From positions 17,603-81,602 of the forward strand of contig JAPTWR010000114.1 in the NCBI GenBank assembly GCA_028065135.1: a stretch of 64,000 bases of DNA. Direction: 5' to 3'. The position numbers and the translations under genes were made by a program. Origin of the DNA: Acidithiobacillus sp. Lineage in GTDB: Bacteria > Pseudomonadota > Gammaproteobacteria > Acidithiobacillales > Acidithiobacillaceae. The notes beneath the pieces are model-generated. The model was given only the letters and a program-made list of their open reading frames with translations, had not been told where the DNA came from and ran no database searches. Each line of letters begins with the position of its first letter. The first letter of the stretch is position 1. Positions 50,198 to 58,272 of this stretch are shown here, one piece after another.

Positions 50198-50763
50198 GTT
50201 CTGTACCGCATGTCCGCCACCTGCAAGGGGCTGCACCCCGGCAGGGGGAAAAAGGTCTGACTTTAGTGGAACTGCTGGTTTCCATGGTGATCGTTGGAAT
50301 TATCGGGATTGCCGCCACCGAAGTGTTGATCACGTTCTACCACGGAAAGCAACAAGCTATCAGTCTTTCCAACCGGGTCGCCACAGCGGCTATGATGGAC
50401 GATGTCATGAACCATACCGTAGCCCAATCCGGGTATGGAGAAACGGCCCCTGGTATTTCCGTGACGACAACGTCTGTTGCCGCAGCATGGTCCACTGCGG
50501 GGCAGGGCTGCACGGGCGTAATGAACGCCACCGGCGGAGGATTGACGTGGACAACATCGTCCGCCGCCGCCACATCCACCGCCAACACGGATTGCGGGGC
50601 CGGAACGGCATTTCTACCGGTCGGCGGTGGCTGGTCGTTTGCGCTGCAACCAGACAGCGACTGCAATTACAATGCCGGAACCACTTTTCCGGAGTTGATC
50701 GCCACCAATCAAAGCGCCCATCTGGAGGTGCCCGTATGTCTGATCAACCTGCCCGGTCAATAA
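50194..50763 (+). CDS. PilW/GspJ-like minor pilin
   Basis: This encodes 189 residues from a GTG start with GGAGG upstream, overlapping PilV by 4 bp. A leader of 21 residues ends in EKG before LTLVELLVSMVIVGIIGIAATEVLITFYHGK, with Glu at +5. The leader has LQGAAPRQG, coded by a short-repeat cluster. The C-terminal part is Thr/Ser-rich with spaced Cys. Confidence 0.75.
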   Translation: MSSVPHVRHLQGAAPRQGEKGLTLVELLVSMVIVGIIGIAATEVLITFYHGKQQAISLSNRVATAAMMDDVMNHTVAQSGYGETAPGISVTTTSVAAAWSTAGQGCTGVMNATGGGLTWTTSSAAATSTANTDCGAGTAFLPVGGGWSFALQPDSDCNYNAGTTFPELIATNQSAHLEVPVCLINLPGQ

Positions 50764-52325
50764 TAGTCGCACGGGAGGAACGCGGCGCGGCGCTGTTGGG
50801 CATGTCCCTTCTACTGTCATTTCTGGTGCTGCTGGGCGCATGGGGAGTTTATGCGGTATCCCGCAACGCGGCTGAGTCGGTGCCCAACGCAGTGGACGCC
50901 AATAAAGCCCGCGCGGTCGCCATGGCCGGCGTCAACGCCCTGGCGCAGTACGCGAGTCAGCAATATTGCGCGACGCCATCCGCGTCTATGGGGGTGTTCC
51001 CATGCACGACGGGCGACATCGCCAACGTGAGCATGACTGGGGCCGTCGTCAACCAGACGATGCCAAGTCCACTTGGCGGGTACGATACCGCCAGCGTCGT
51101 TTCCCAGGCGATTACCGCATCTGGAATGCAAATCACCGTAAAGAGCACGGGGAAATATGGAAACGCCGTCCAGAACGCCAGATCGGTGATTACTCTTCAG
51201 TCGGCGAACAATCCGTATGGGGTTCTGCCATACAACATCTATGTACAGGGCAACGCCCTGTTCAACGGCAACGCCAACCTGTCCGGAGTCGCCATCGGTG
51301 TTTCTGGAACCGCCACGGTCAACGGCAACGTCAATATCGGCCGGCTGGACGCCACCAATATCTCGGCCAACGGCGGCACAACCATCGGCCAGGCCAATGC
51401 GTCGCAGTCGTTCACCACGAACAACGGCAGCTATGGGCAAATCAACATCGGCCAGGGTGGCACGTTTTCACAGAACGGCGCCAATTACACGCCGACCTAC
51501 CTGTCGCAAACTCAGACAAACCTCCTGAACTACCACCTCAACAATCAAGCCCCGGTGGTGAACCCGCAAGGGCTGGAGCCGTATGCTGGCATCCGCCTGC
51601 TCTACAGTACATCAGGATCCGTGATTGGACCTGTAGTCGTCCTCGAACCATGGATGGCGAACATCTACCCGAACCTGCCCATCGGCACCTGGTCCATCAA
51701 CAGCACACAAGGGCAGCAGATCGCGCAACAGTTCACCGGGCAGGCCTACGGCTTCTCGTACAGCGCCGGGGCCACGCCACAAACCGGCACCTGGGGGTTC
51801 AACGGCAGCAACAACGTCAACGGATTTTTGTACGCCGAAGGCGACATCAGCTTCAACGGGAACTCGGGGACCAATGGCAACCCGCTCTACCTCACCCTGG
51901 CGGCAACAGGTGACGTGACCTTCAACGGCAACGCCGACACCCTGCCGTGGGCGTCCTACCCCGGTCTCTGCTCGACCAGCCCAGGCGATCCGACTTGCAC
52001 GGACGGGCAGCCGTCATCCTCGTTCCTGGGGCTTTCCACCGTGAGCGGGCTGGGCATCGATGGATCTGGGAACGGCATCGTTTATAACGGAAATTCCAAC
52101 GTGGGAGGCAGCATCGCGTCCATTGGCACCATCACCGTCAACGGTAACAGTTCCATCAACGGAAACGTGGTGGCGGAAAACCAGGCCGGAAACTCCAACG
52201 CGCTGGAACTGACGTTTAACGGAAACGCGGGAACGCCCGTCAAGGACGCCAACCTCGCCAATTACGGCGGCGGGTCCTCGAACCCGATGCAATTCAATGT
52301 GCAATGGCTGCGATGGCTCAACTGA
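50736..52325 (+). CDS. PilX/GspK-like pilus protein with NGN-repeat beta-solenoid
   Basis: This encodes 529 residues from the ATG at 50736, inside the end of PilW. The N-terminal EERGAALLGMSLLLSFLVLLGAWGVYAVSRNAAESV is PilX-like. From about residue 170, repeats of the FNGNANL, VNGNVNIG and NGNSSING type suggest a right-handed beta-helix, as in adhesins or bactofilin-like repeat proteins. It is far longer than usual PilX (about 200 residues). It probably forms a pilus-tip adhesin-type structure. Confidence 0.65.
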   Translation: MSDQPARSIIVAREERGAALLGMSLLLSFLVLLGAWGVYAVSRNAAESVPNAVDANKARAVAMAGVNALAQYASQQYCATPSASMGVFPCTTGDIANVSMTGAVVNQTMPSPLGGYDTASVVSQAITASGMQITVKSTGKYGNAVQNARSVITLQSANNPYGVLPYNIYVQGNALFNGNANLSGVAIGVSGTATVNGNVNIGRLDATNISANGGTTIGQANASQSFTTNNGSYGQINIGQGGTFSQNGANYTPTYLSQTQTNLLNYHLNNQAPVVNPQGLEPYAGIRLLYSTSGSVIGPVVVLEPWMANIYPNLPIGTWSINSTQGQQIAQQFTGQAYGFSYSAGATPQTGTWGFNGSNNVNGFLYAEGDISFNGNSGTNGNPLYLTLAATGDVTFNGNADTLPWASYPGLCSTSPGDPTCTDGQPSSSFLGLSTVSGLGIDGSGNGIVYNGNSNVGGSIASIGTITVNGNSSINGNVVAENQAGNSNALELTFNGNAGTPVKDANLANYGGGSSNPMQFNVQWLRWLN

Positions 52326-52340
52326 AACCGGAGTTTTTTC

Positions 52341-53444
52341 ATGCAATTTCTCGACACACTGTTACAAATGCTCGCCGACAAAGGCTCCGATCTCTATCTT
52401 TCTGTCGGCAGTCCGCCGATGATGAAGATACAGGGCCGCATGGCGGCGATCGGTGACGCCAAGCTCAAAGCGGCGATGCTCCTGGAGATCGCTCGCGAAC
52501 TCTTGGGGCAAGATGGCGTGATGAATTTCGCGCAGGACAAGTCCGCCAATTTCGCTCATTCCGTCCCAGGCGTGGGGCGTTTTCGGGTGAATGGCTTTTT
52601 CCAGCGTAACGAGGTCGGTTTCGTCATCCGCGCCATCCGGTCCAATATCCCAACGCTGGATGATTTGCGCCTGCCACCCATCATCGGACAACTTGCGCTG
52701 GAAAAGCGCGGGCTGATCCTGTTCGTTGGCGCCACAGGGTCCGGAAAAAGCACTTCGCTGGCGGCGATGGTACAGCATCGCAATCAGAACGAAGCAGGAC
52801 ACATCCTCACCATAGAAGACCCCATCGAATTCCTGCACACCAACGCCAAGAGCCTGGTCAACCAGCGAGAGGTCGGCATCGATGCGGTGAGCTATCAGGA
52901 TGCGTTGGAAAACGCCCTGCGGCAAGCCCCGGACGTGATCCTCATGGGCGAAGTGCGCGCGCGTGAGACGATGGACTATGCGGTGGCCTTCGCGGAGACC
53001 GGGCACCTGTGCCTGTCCACCTTGCACGCCAACAACGCGAACCAGGCCATCGACCGGATCATCAATTTCTTTCCCGCGGACCGGCGCAACCAGTTGCTCA
53101 TGGATCTCTCCCTCAATTTACGGGCCATCGTGTCCCAACGTCTACTGCCAACCACCGATGGAGGTCGCGCGGCCGCCATCGAGGTCATGATCAACACGCC
53201 GCGCATCTCCGAACTGATCCTGAAAGGTGAGATCCACAGCATTAAGGACACTATGGAGAAAGGGGCCGAATATGGCATGCGGACGTTCGACCAGGCGCTG
53301 CTGGAGATGGTCCTGGACGGACGGATCGATGAGGGTACCGCACTCAAGAATGCCGACTCTCAGAACAATCTGCGGTTGATGATCCGCGAACAAAGACCGG
53401 CGAGTGCCGCCAGTGCAACGGCACAGGAATGGAGCGTGCAATGA
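52341..53444 (+). CDS. pilU: PilU/PilT-type pilus retraction ATPase
   Basis: This encodes 367 residues. Walker A is GATGSGKS (130-137), with the Asp box ILTIEDPIEFLH and Walker B APDVILMGEVR. NQREVGIDAVSYQDALENALRQAPD and STLHANNANQAIDRIINFFP match PilU more closely than PilT. The AIRSNIPTLDDLRLP opening of the N2 domain is conserved. No PilB-type extension ATPase is in the window. Confidence 0.85.
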   Translation: MQFLDTLLQMLADKGSDLYLSVGSPPMMKIQGRMAAIGDAKLKAAMLLEIARELLGQDGVMNFAQDKSANFAHSVPGVGRFRVNGFFQRNEVGFVIRAIRSNIPTLDDLRLPPIIGQLALEKRGLILFVGATGSGKSTSLAAMVQHRNQNEAGHILTIEDPIEFLHTNAKSLVNQREVGIDAVSYQDALENALRQAPDVILMGEVRARETMDYAVAFAETGHLCLSTLHANNANQAIDRIINFFPADRRNQLLMDLSLNLRAIVSQRLLPTTDGGRAAAIEVMINTPRISELILKGEIHSIKDTMEKGAEYGMRTFDQALLEMVLDGRIDEGTALKNADSQNNLRLMIREQRPASAASATAQEWSVQ

Positions 53445-54274
53445 CGTACCCTGCCATCAAAAAGACCATAGAGGATGAAGGTGTTGCCGTGGAACCTATG
53501 GTGAACATTTCATCCGTAAAGAAAAGTCGAGCGGACAGAAACGCCCTGGTCCTGCAATATCTGCCCCTGGCCCGTGCCATGGCTCGCCGCACGAGTCTGG
53601 CATTCGACGACGCGGAACAGGAGGCCATCATTGGATTGATTCGCGCCGCGGACCACTTCGATGCCAGCCGGAATACGGCATTTCCCACCTATGCCCGATA
53701 CTGGATCACCGAATCTCTGCAACGGGCCGCCATCAGGGATCTTCCGGTACATGTTCCCGTCCACGTGGCCAAAGCCAGTTTCGCAAAACACAAACAATCC
53801 GAAAATTGTCTTGCAGGCGTCAGCCTCGCTGGAAGGAATCCCGCAAATGATAGTCCGGCGAACGACGTGTTGTCGTCTGACAGTCCTGCGGACGGTGGAA
53901 GCCCTGCGGACCCATCTCGACCATTGCGACGCACGGGAGACAGACGGATTGACCATGCGTTCGCCATCACCAATATCCATGCCGTGCGTGTTGAAATGGA
54001 ATACGACGACGGGTCGCCCCGGCATGATGAAATGAGTGCACAGAATCCGTGGCCAGGAATCGAGAACAATATGGATTCCAACACGGTAAAAGCGCACTTT
54101 CGGCATTTATCCAGACGACAGCAACACGCGCTGATGTTGCACTTTGGTATCGGCGGAACGGATGGCTGCACGCTGGAAGAAGCTGGGTACATTATGGGCA
54201 TCAGTCGCGAAGCCGTGCGCCAACTAATTGTGCGTGGGATAGAAGAATTGCGTGGATTGGTGCGAACGGGCTGA
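53441..54274 (+). CDS. Sigma-70 family factor with a repeat-coded insert
   Basis: This encodes 277 residues from the ATG at 53441, overlapping pilU by 4 bp. Region 2 reads LVLQYLPLARAMARRTSL...FDDAEQEAIIGLIRAADHFDASRNTAFPTYARYWI. Region 4 reads LSRRQQHALMLHFGIGG...TLEEAGYIMGISREAVRQLIVRGIEELRGL. Between them, residues 125-165 (LAGVSLAGRNPANDSPAND...GGSPADP) are low complexity and coded by short palindromic repeats. It is probably a dedicated sigma for pilus or transfer genes. Confidence 0.75.
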   Translation: MTYPAIKKTIEDEGVAVEPMVNISSVKKSRADRNALVLQYLPLARAMARRTSLAFDDAEQEAIIGLIRAADHFDASRNTAFPTYARYWITESLQRAAIRDLPVHVPVHVAKASFAKHKQSENCLAGVSLAGRNPANDSPANDVLSSDSPADGGSPADPSRPLRRTGDRRIDHAFAITNIHAVRVEMEYDDGSPRHDEMSAQNPWPGIENNMDSNTVKAHFRHLSRRQQHALMLHFGIGGTDGCTLEEAGYIMGISREAVRQLIVRGIEELRGLVRTG

Positions 54275-54354
54275 TCCTGTTGTTGCGAATCACAGGAAAA
54301 GGCGAATATCGCCTGATATCCTGATGTTCATTTTTTACAGAAAGGAGTTTTCAT

Positions 54355-55221
54355 ATGTTTCTAAAACGTGAGTTGATGACGATAACGACGATGTTTGTTG
54401 TTGCGTTTGCTGCGGTATCAGCTTGGGCTGGCGGTCATGACGTGAGTGTCAGCGGCACCATGGCCAACATAAACAAGATGGACGCTAAGGAACTTGTGCA
54501 ATCGATCTCGCACGGAAGGATGCAATTGGTCAAGGTGTTTCCCGGTCCAGACCGGAACATTACCGGGGTGATCGCCAAAGCGCCTACGGGACAGAAAGTG
54601 CTAGCCTGGATGGTGGACGGCAAATACATGGCCATCGGCGCCTTGCTTGGTTCTGGCGGCAAGAACTTCAGCATGTTGAGCGCGGAAAAAGAAGGGCTTG
54701 CGGCCAAGCCGCTGTCAGCAAACACTGTCGCCGGCCGAGCGATGGCGGCTTCCGGTTTCATGGTCGGGTATGGTGGGCCATTGATGGCGGTGTTCATGGA
54801 CCCCAACTGCATCTACTGCCACAAGTTCTGGGACGCGGCTCAGGCGGATATTAGGGCGGGCAAATTACGGCTCAAGGTAATTCCCGTCGGTTTTCTGAAG
54901 CCGACCAGTTTAGCCAAAGCGACCACTATTCTGCAGTCGGTTGATCCTGCATTGGCCTGGGCTCGCAACGAAAAGTTGTTCCAGAAGAGCATCGAAGAAG
55001 GCGGCGAAAAACCGGCGACACATTTGGACCAAAAGGCGATGGCGGATGTCCGCGCCAATACGGCATTGCTTGGGAGCAGTGGCGAAATGGCGACGCCGAC
55101 GCTGGTGTATTGCCGGCATGGCGACAAGACACCATTGGTACTGCATGGAATTGCTCCGGACTTTCTGAATGTGTTGAGCCAGATTGATAGTCTATCGACA
55201 AGCGGAAAGTGCATTGGTTGA
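54355..55221 (+). CDS. DsbG/DsbC-like periplasmic thiol-disulphide protein
   Basis: This encodes 288 residues with AAAGGAG upstream. The signal peptide ends near VSAWA. A DsbC/G-type N-terminal dimerisation part is followed by FMDPNCIYCHKFW (C152-I-Y-C155) and the cis-Pro region MATPTLVY. The C-terminal Cys (SGKCIG) is extra. It may help fold disulphide-bonded transfer or pilus proteins, which here are Cys-rich. Confidence 0.8.
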   Translation: MFLKRELMTITTMFVVAFAAVSAWAGGHDVSVSGTMANINKMDAKELVQSISHGRMQLVKVFPGPDRNITGVIAKAPTGQKVLAWMVDGKYMAIGALLGSGGKNFSMLSAEKEGLAAKPLSANTVAGRAMAASGFMVGYGGPLMAVFMDPNCIYCHKFWDAAQADIRAGKLRLKVIPVGFLKPTSLAKATTILQSVDPALAWARNEKLFQKSIEEGGEKPATHLDQKAMADVRANTALLGSSGEMATPTLVYCRHGDKTPLVLHGIAPDFLNVLSQIDSLSTSGKCIG

Positions 55222-55702
55222 TCTTGGTTTCCGGCCAGCGCGCGGTTTCTCGTGCGGATTGACCCGTATTGGTTGGCTGTTAGTCCTATGCGGCTTACTG
55301 TTTTCCTCAGGGCGTTCGTACGCACAACCCGTACCCCCTGCTAATCACCGCCTCGCGATACATCAGGAGGCGGTCATCGCGCATGGGGTGCTGCACTATG
55401 GCGAGCATCGCCTACTCCATCAGGGCGAGATGTGTGCGTCATTGGATGCCAAAATTCGTGGCGCTTGTTACGCCAGAATGTCACGCGATGCACTGGCCCT
55501 TGCCGCTGGGACGCCGCCGACACCGGCGTGCCCCGTGCTGGCGGCGCAGTTGGCTGATTATTTTCAGGCATCCGCATTACTGATGAACGCCTGCGCACAA
55601 GGGCGCCACTGCTTTAACAGCGACCATCCCGTACGTGTGGAAATACTGCGCGGCGCGGTGCGTCATTTGATCACGACCGGCCTTAATGGGGTATGTGACT
55701 AA
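55184..55702 (+). CDS. Exported Cys-rich protein, unknown
   Basis: This encodes about 172 residues from a TTG, but the true start is unclear; a start near 55259 (TTG, LTRIGWLLVLCGLLFSSG) would place the signal peptide at the N-terminus. The signal ends near RSYA. The mature part has eight or so Cys in helical sequence (MCASLDAKIRGACYARM, ACPVLA, NACAQGRHCF). It overlaps the DsbG-like gene by 38 bp. The function is unknown. Confidence 0.5.
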   Translation: MIVYRQAESALVDLGFRPARGFSCGLTRIGWLLVLCGLLFSSGRSYAQPVPPANHRLAIHQEAVIAHGVLHYGEHRLLHQGEMCASLDAKIRGACYARMSRDALALAAGTPPTPACPVLAAQLADYFQASALLMNACAQGRHCFNSDHPVRVEILRGAVRHLITTGLNGVCD

Positions 55703-55722
55703 CACAATCGTTGGGGGGTGCC

Positions 55723-56178
55723 ATGTTGTATGTCTGCCGTCCGCACTGTTCATATCTAGATGGATTCGCTGTCGCTCGTTGGTTGACTCATCGTCATGGT
55801 ATTCGTGGCGCTGTGTTCGCGGTGGATCCGGATTTTGCCCTGCACCCGGTGTGGTCCGCCCTGCTGCGGTTGTACGGCAAATGGGTCGGCGGGCACACGA
55901 TGGTTGCTGTCGATTCGCGGAAGCCATTTGCGATCCGTGCGCTGATGGCGGCCCTCAAAGAGGGCAGGGCGGTGGTGATCTTCCCGCAGGGTACGGGGCT
56001 TGCGAAAGGGGAAGGGCGGCCAGACCAAGGGGGATCTTCTTGGCTGATTCGCAAATCTGGGGCAAAGCATGTCGAAGTGCATATACGACACCATCGGTGT
56101 TTGTGGCCGCAGGTGCGTGCCGCGTATTACCGATCAGACGCCGGAGAGGCAGCGCAGAAATTCCATGAGGTGGTCTAG
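55723..56178 (+). CDS. Short PlsC-like acyltransferase
   Basis: This encodes 151 residues from an ATG with GGGGGG upstream. The HX4D motif is HCSYLD (H8-D13), placed almost at the N-terminus. IFPQGTG is the FPEGT-like motif II and AVDS...F sequence lies between. Normal PlsC enzymes are about 240 residues with an N-terminal membrane anchor, which this lacks. It may be a soluble acyltransferase or a truncated derivative. Confidence 0.6.
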   Translation: MLYVCRPHCSYLDGFAVARWLTHRHGIRGAVFAVDPDFALHPVWSALLRLYGKWVGGHTMVAVDSRKPFAIRALMAALKEGRAVVIFPQGTGLAKGEGRPDQGGSSWLIRKSGAKHVEVHIRHHRCLWPQVRAAYYRSDAGEAAQKFHEVV

Positions 56179-56523
56179 GGCGGCCCGCTTGTCCGTAAGT
56201 TGCAGGCTAATTATATTTTCGTTTAATCTGCTGGCCGCAAACCGTCGGCATGTTTCACCCAACGGATGCGGTTGGGTGCGGATTGAAACGGGAAGGAAAT
56301 CGTACTAATCGGATCCCGATCAGTCTCTGTCTGATCACCAAGTCCAGTGGGGCATTCATCCCCATGGCTAAATGTGCTGTATTCACTCATTCATAAGAAA
56401 GTATGTTTTTGTACCATATAGTTCATCGGCATGGTATCCACGCACGTATTCGGTGGTGTAATCGATTAGACGCGGTGAACCGAATGTTATTATGGTGACA
56501 GGTTTGGGACTGCGGAGAATATA
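56179..56523. other. Intergenic region before recJ
   Basis: This 345-bp stretch has no convincing gene. It holds a weak CCCAAC/GTTGGG stem near 56258-56276 and AT-rich sequence near 56400-56510 that could contain the recJ promoter. I see no clear consensus. Confidence 0.4.
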
Positions 56524-58272
56524 TTGCGCACCAGCATTATCACCAGAAAATTCGACACTACCATTACAGAAGAGCTGCAGGGGTCTTGCTCGAATGCCGT
56601 ACTGGCGCGGGTTTATGCCGCCCGTGGAATCACTAAAGCGTCAGAACTGGACTTGCCGCTGAAAGGCCTGGCCGATTATGCCACCATGGCGGACATCGAC
56701 AAGGCGTCAGAGCGATTAGCCGCCGCGATAGTGAGCCGAGAAACGATCTGCGTAGTGGGAGACTACGACGTGGACGGTTGTGTAAGTACCACGCTGGTAA
56801 CGGAATTCGTCCGTACCCTGGGCGGCAACGTGTTCTACTTATTGCCGGATCGGGTGCGCATGGGTTACGGATTATCACCGCAACTGGCCAGTATGGCTGC
56901 TGATGGTGGCGCAACTCTGTTGATCACGGTGGACAACGGCATATCCGCGTTTGCCGGAGTGTCTGCGGCCAAGGCGCTGGGGATGGACGTCATCGTAACC
57001 GACCATCACTTGCCCGCCGATAGCGAGCCGGAAGCCTATGCACTGGTGAACCCCAACCGGAAGTCCTGCAATTTCCCATACAAGAGCACTTGTGGCGTTG
57101 GGGTGGCCTTTTATCTGGCTGCTGCTACCCGGCGGCTGCTCATCGATCAAGGCTATGCCCTCGCCTCGACCCTTCGCATGTCCCGCTTCCTCGATCTCGT
57201 CGCACTTGGCACGGTGGCGGACATGGTGCCTCTGGAATACAACAACCGGATTCTGGTGCAGGCAGGTATTGAGTACATTCGGTCTGGTTATGCGCGGCCC
57301 GGGATGCGGGCATTGCTGCATGTCGCAGGAATCAATCCGGCGCAATTGACAGCCAGGGACTTCGGTTTTGGGTGCGGGCCTCGGATCAATGCGGCCGGCA
57401 GGCTCGACGACATGTCCGCAGGTGTCCAGATGTTGCTGGCTGAATCCGAAGCGGAGGCGTTGCCATTGGCGGAGTCGCTGGACCGGCTCAACCGGGAGCG
57501 CCGCGGCATCGAAAAAACCATGCTGGAGTCTTCCGCGTCCGCCGTGGACCGGATGATGGGTCGCGTTGACAGGATTACGGATAGCAGGGTGATCTGCCTG
57601 CTGGATGAAGAGGGCCATGAAGGGGTGGTAGGATTGGTTGCTGGCCGTCTGCGCGAAAAGTACCACCACCCGGCCGTTGTATTTGCGCCCGGTGACGGCG
57701 GAGTGCTCAAGGGCTCCGCGCGCTCGGTAGACGGACTGCATATCCGGGATCTGCTGGCTGAGGTTGACATGGTGGCGCCTGGCGTGATCCGGGCTTTCGG
57801 CGGGCATGCGATGGCGGCGGGTTTGAGCGTGGAACGGGAGAACTTTGCGGTATTCCATGCCGCGCTGAACGAAGTGGCACGGCGTCGCGTCAAGGCGGAG
57901 CATTTGGAGGACACCATCACCACAGACGGGGAAATTCCTGACCGTGAAATCAGTATGGATCTAGCGCGGGAGATTGAGCGGGCTGGACCGTGGGGCAATG
58001 GCTTCCCGGAGCCGCTGTTTCATGGCAACTTCGAGGTGGTGGAGTCTTCGCGCATTGGATCCGATAAAAGCACCCTGCGACTCAAGCTGCGTGTTGACGG
58101 ACGCACCGTCACTGCCATCCGATTTAGGCATGGTGAAGAGCGTGATCCGGTACCGGGAACCACGGAAACCTTGGTTTACCAACTGGCTGTGAATCGATAT
58201 AACGGGTCTGAATCCGTGCAGTTGCAGATAGCCGGTTTTGGCGGCAATGAGGAAGGTGTATGCCACGCGTAA
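56524..58272 (+). CDS. recJ: RecJ-type single-strand 5'-3' exonuclease
   Basis: This encodes 582 residues from a TTG with GCGGAG upstream. Motifs are VVGDYDVDG (D80, D82, D84), VDNG, VTDHH (160-162), GPRINAAGRLDDM and the DHHA1-type EGVVGLVAGRL and GGHAMAAG. All catalytic Asp/His are present. RecJ trims 5' single strands in recombination and repair. A copy on a mobile element is uncommon. It overlaps the ORF6N gene by 13 bp. Confidence 0.88.
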   Translation: MRTSIITRKFDTTITEELQGSCSNAVLARVYAARGITKASELDLPLKGLADYATMADIDKASERLAAAIVSRETICVVGDYDVDGCVSTTLVTEFVRTLGGNVFYLLPDRVRMGYGLSPQLASMAADGGATLLITVDNGISAFAGVSAAKALGMDVIVTDHHLPADSEPEAYALVNPNRKSCNFPYKSTCGVGVAFYLAAATRRLLIDQGYALASTLRMSRFLDLVALGTVADMVPLEYNNRILVQAGIEYIRSGYARPGMRALLHVAGINPAQLTARDFGFGCGPRINAAGRLDDMSAGVQMLLAESEAEALPLAESLDRLNRERRGIEKTMLESSASAVDRMMGRVDRITDSRVICLLDEEGHEGVVGLVAGRLREKYHHPAVVFAPGDGGVLKGSARSVDGLHIRDLLAEVDMVAPGVIRAFGGHAMAAGLSVERENFAVFHAALNEVARRRVKAEHLEDTITTDGEIPDREISMDLAREIERAGPWGNGFPEPLFHGNFEVVESSRIGSDKSTLRLKLRVDGRTVTAIRFRHGEERDPVPGTTETLVYQLAVNRYNGSESVQLQIAGFGGNEEGVCHA

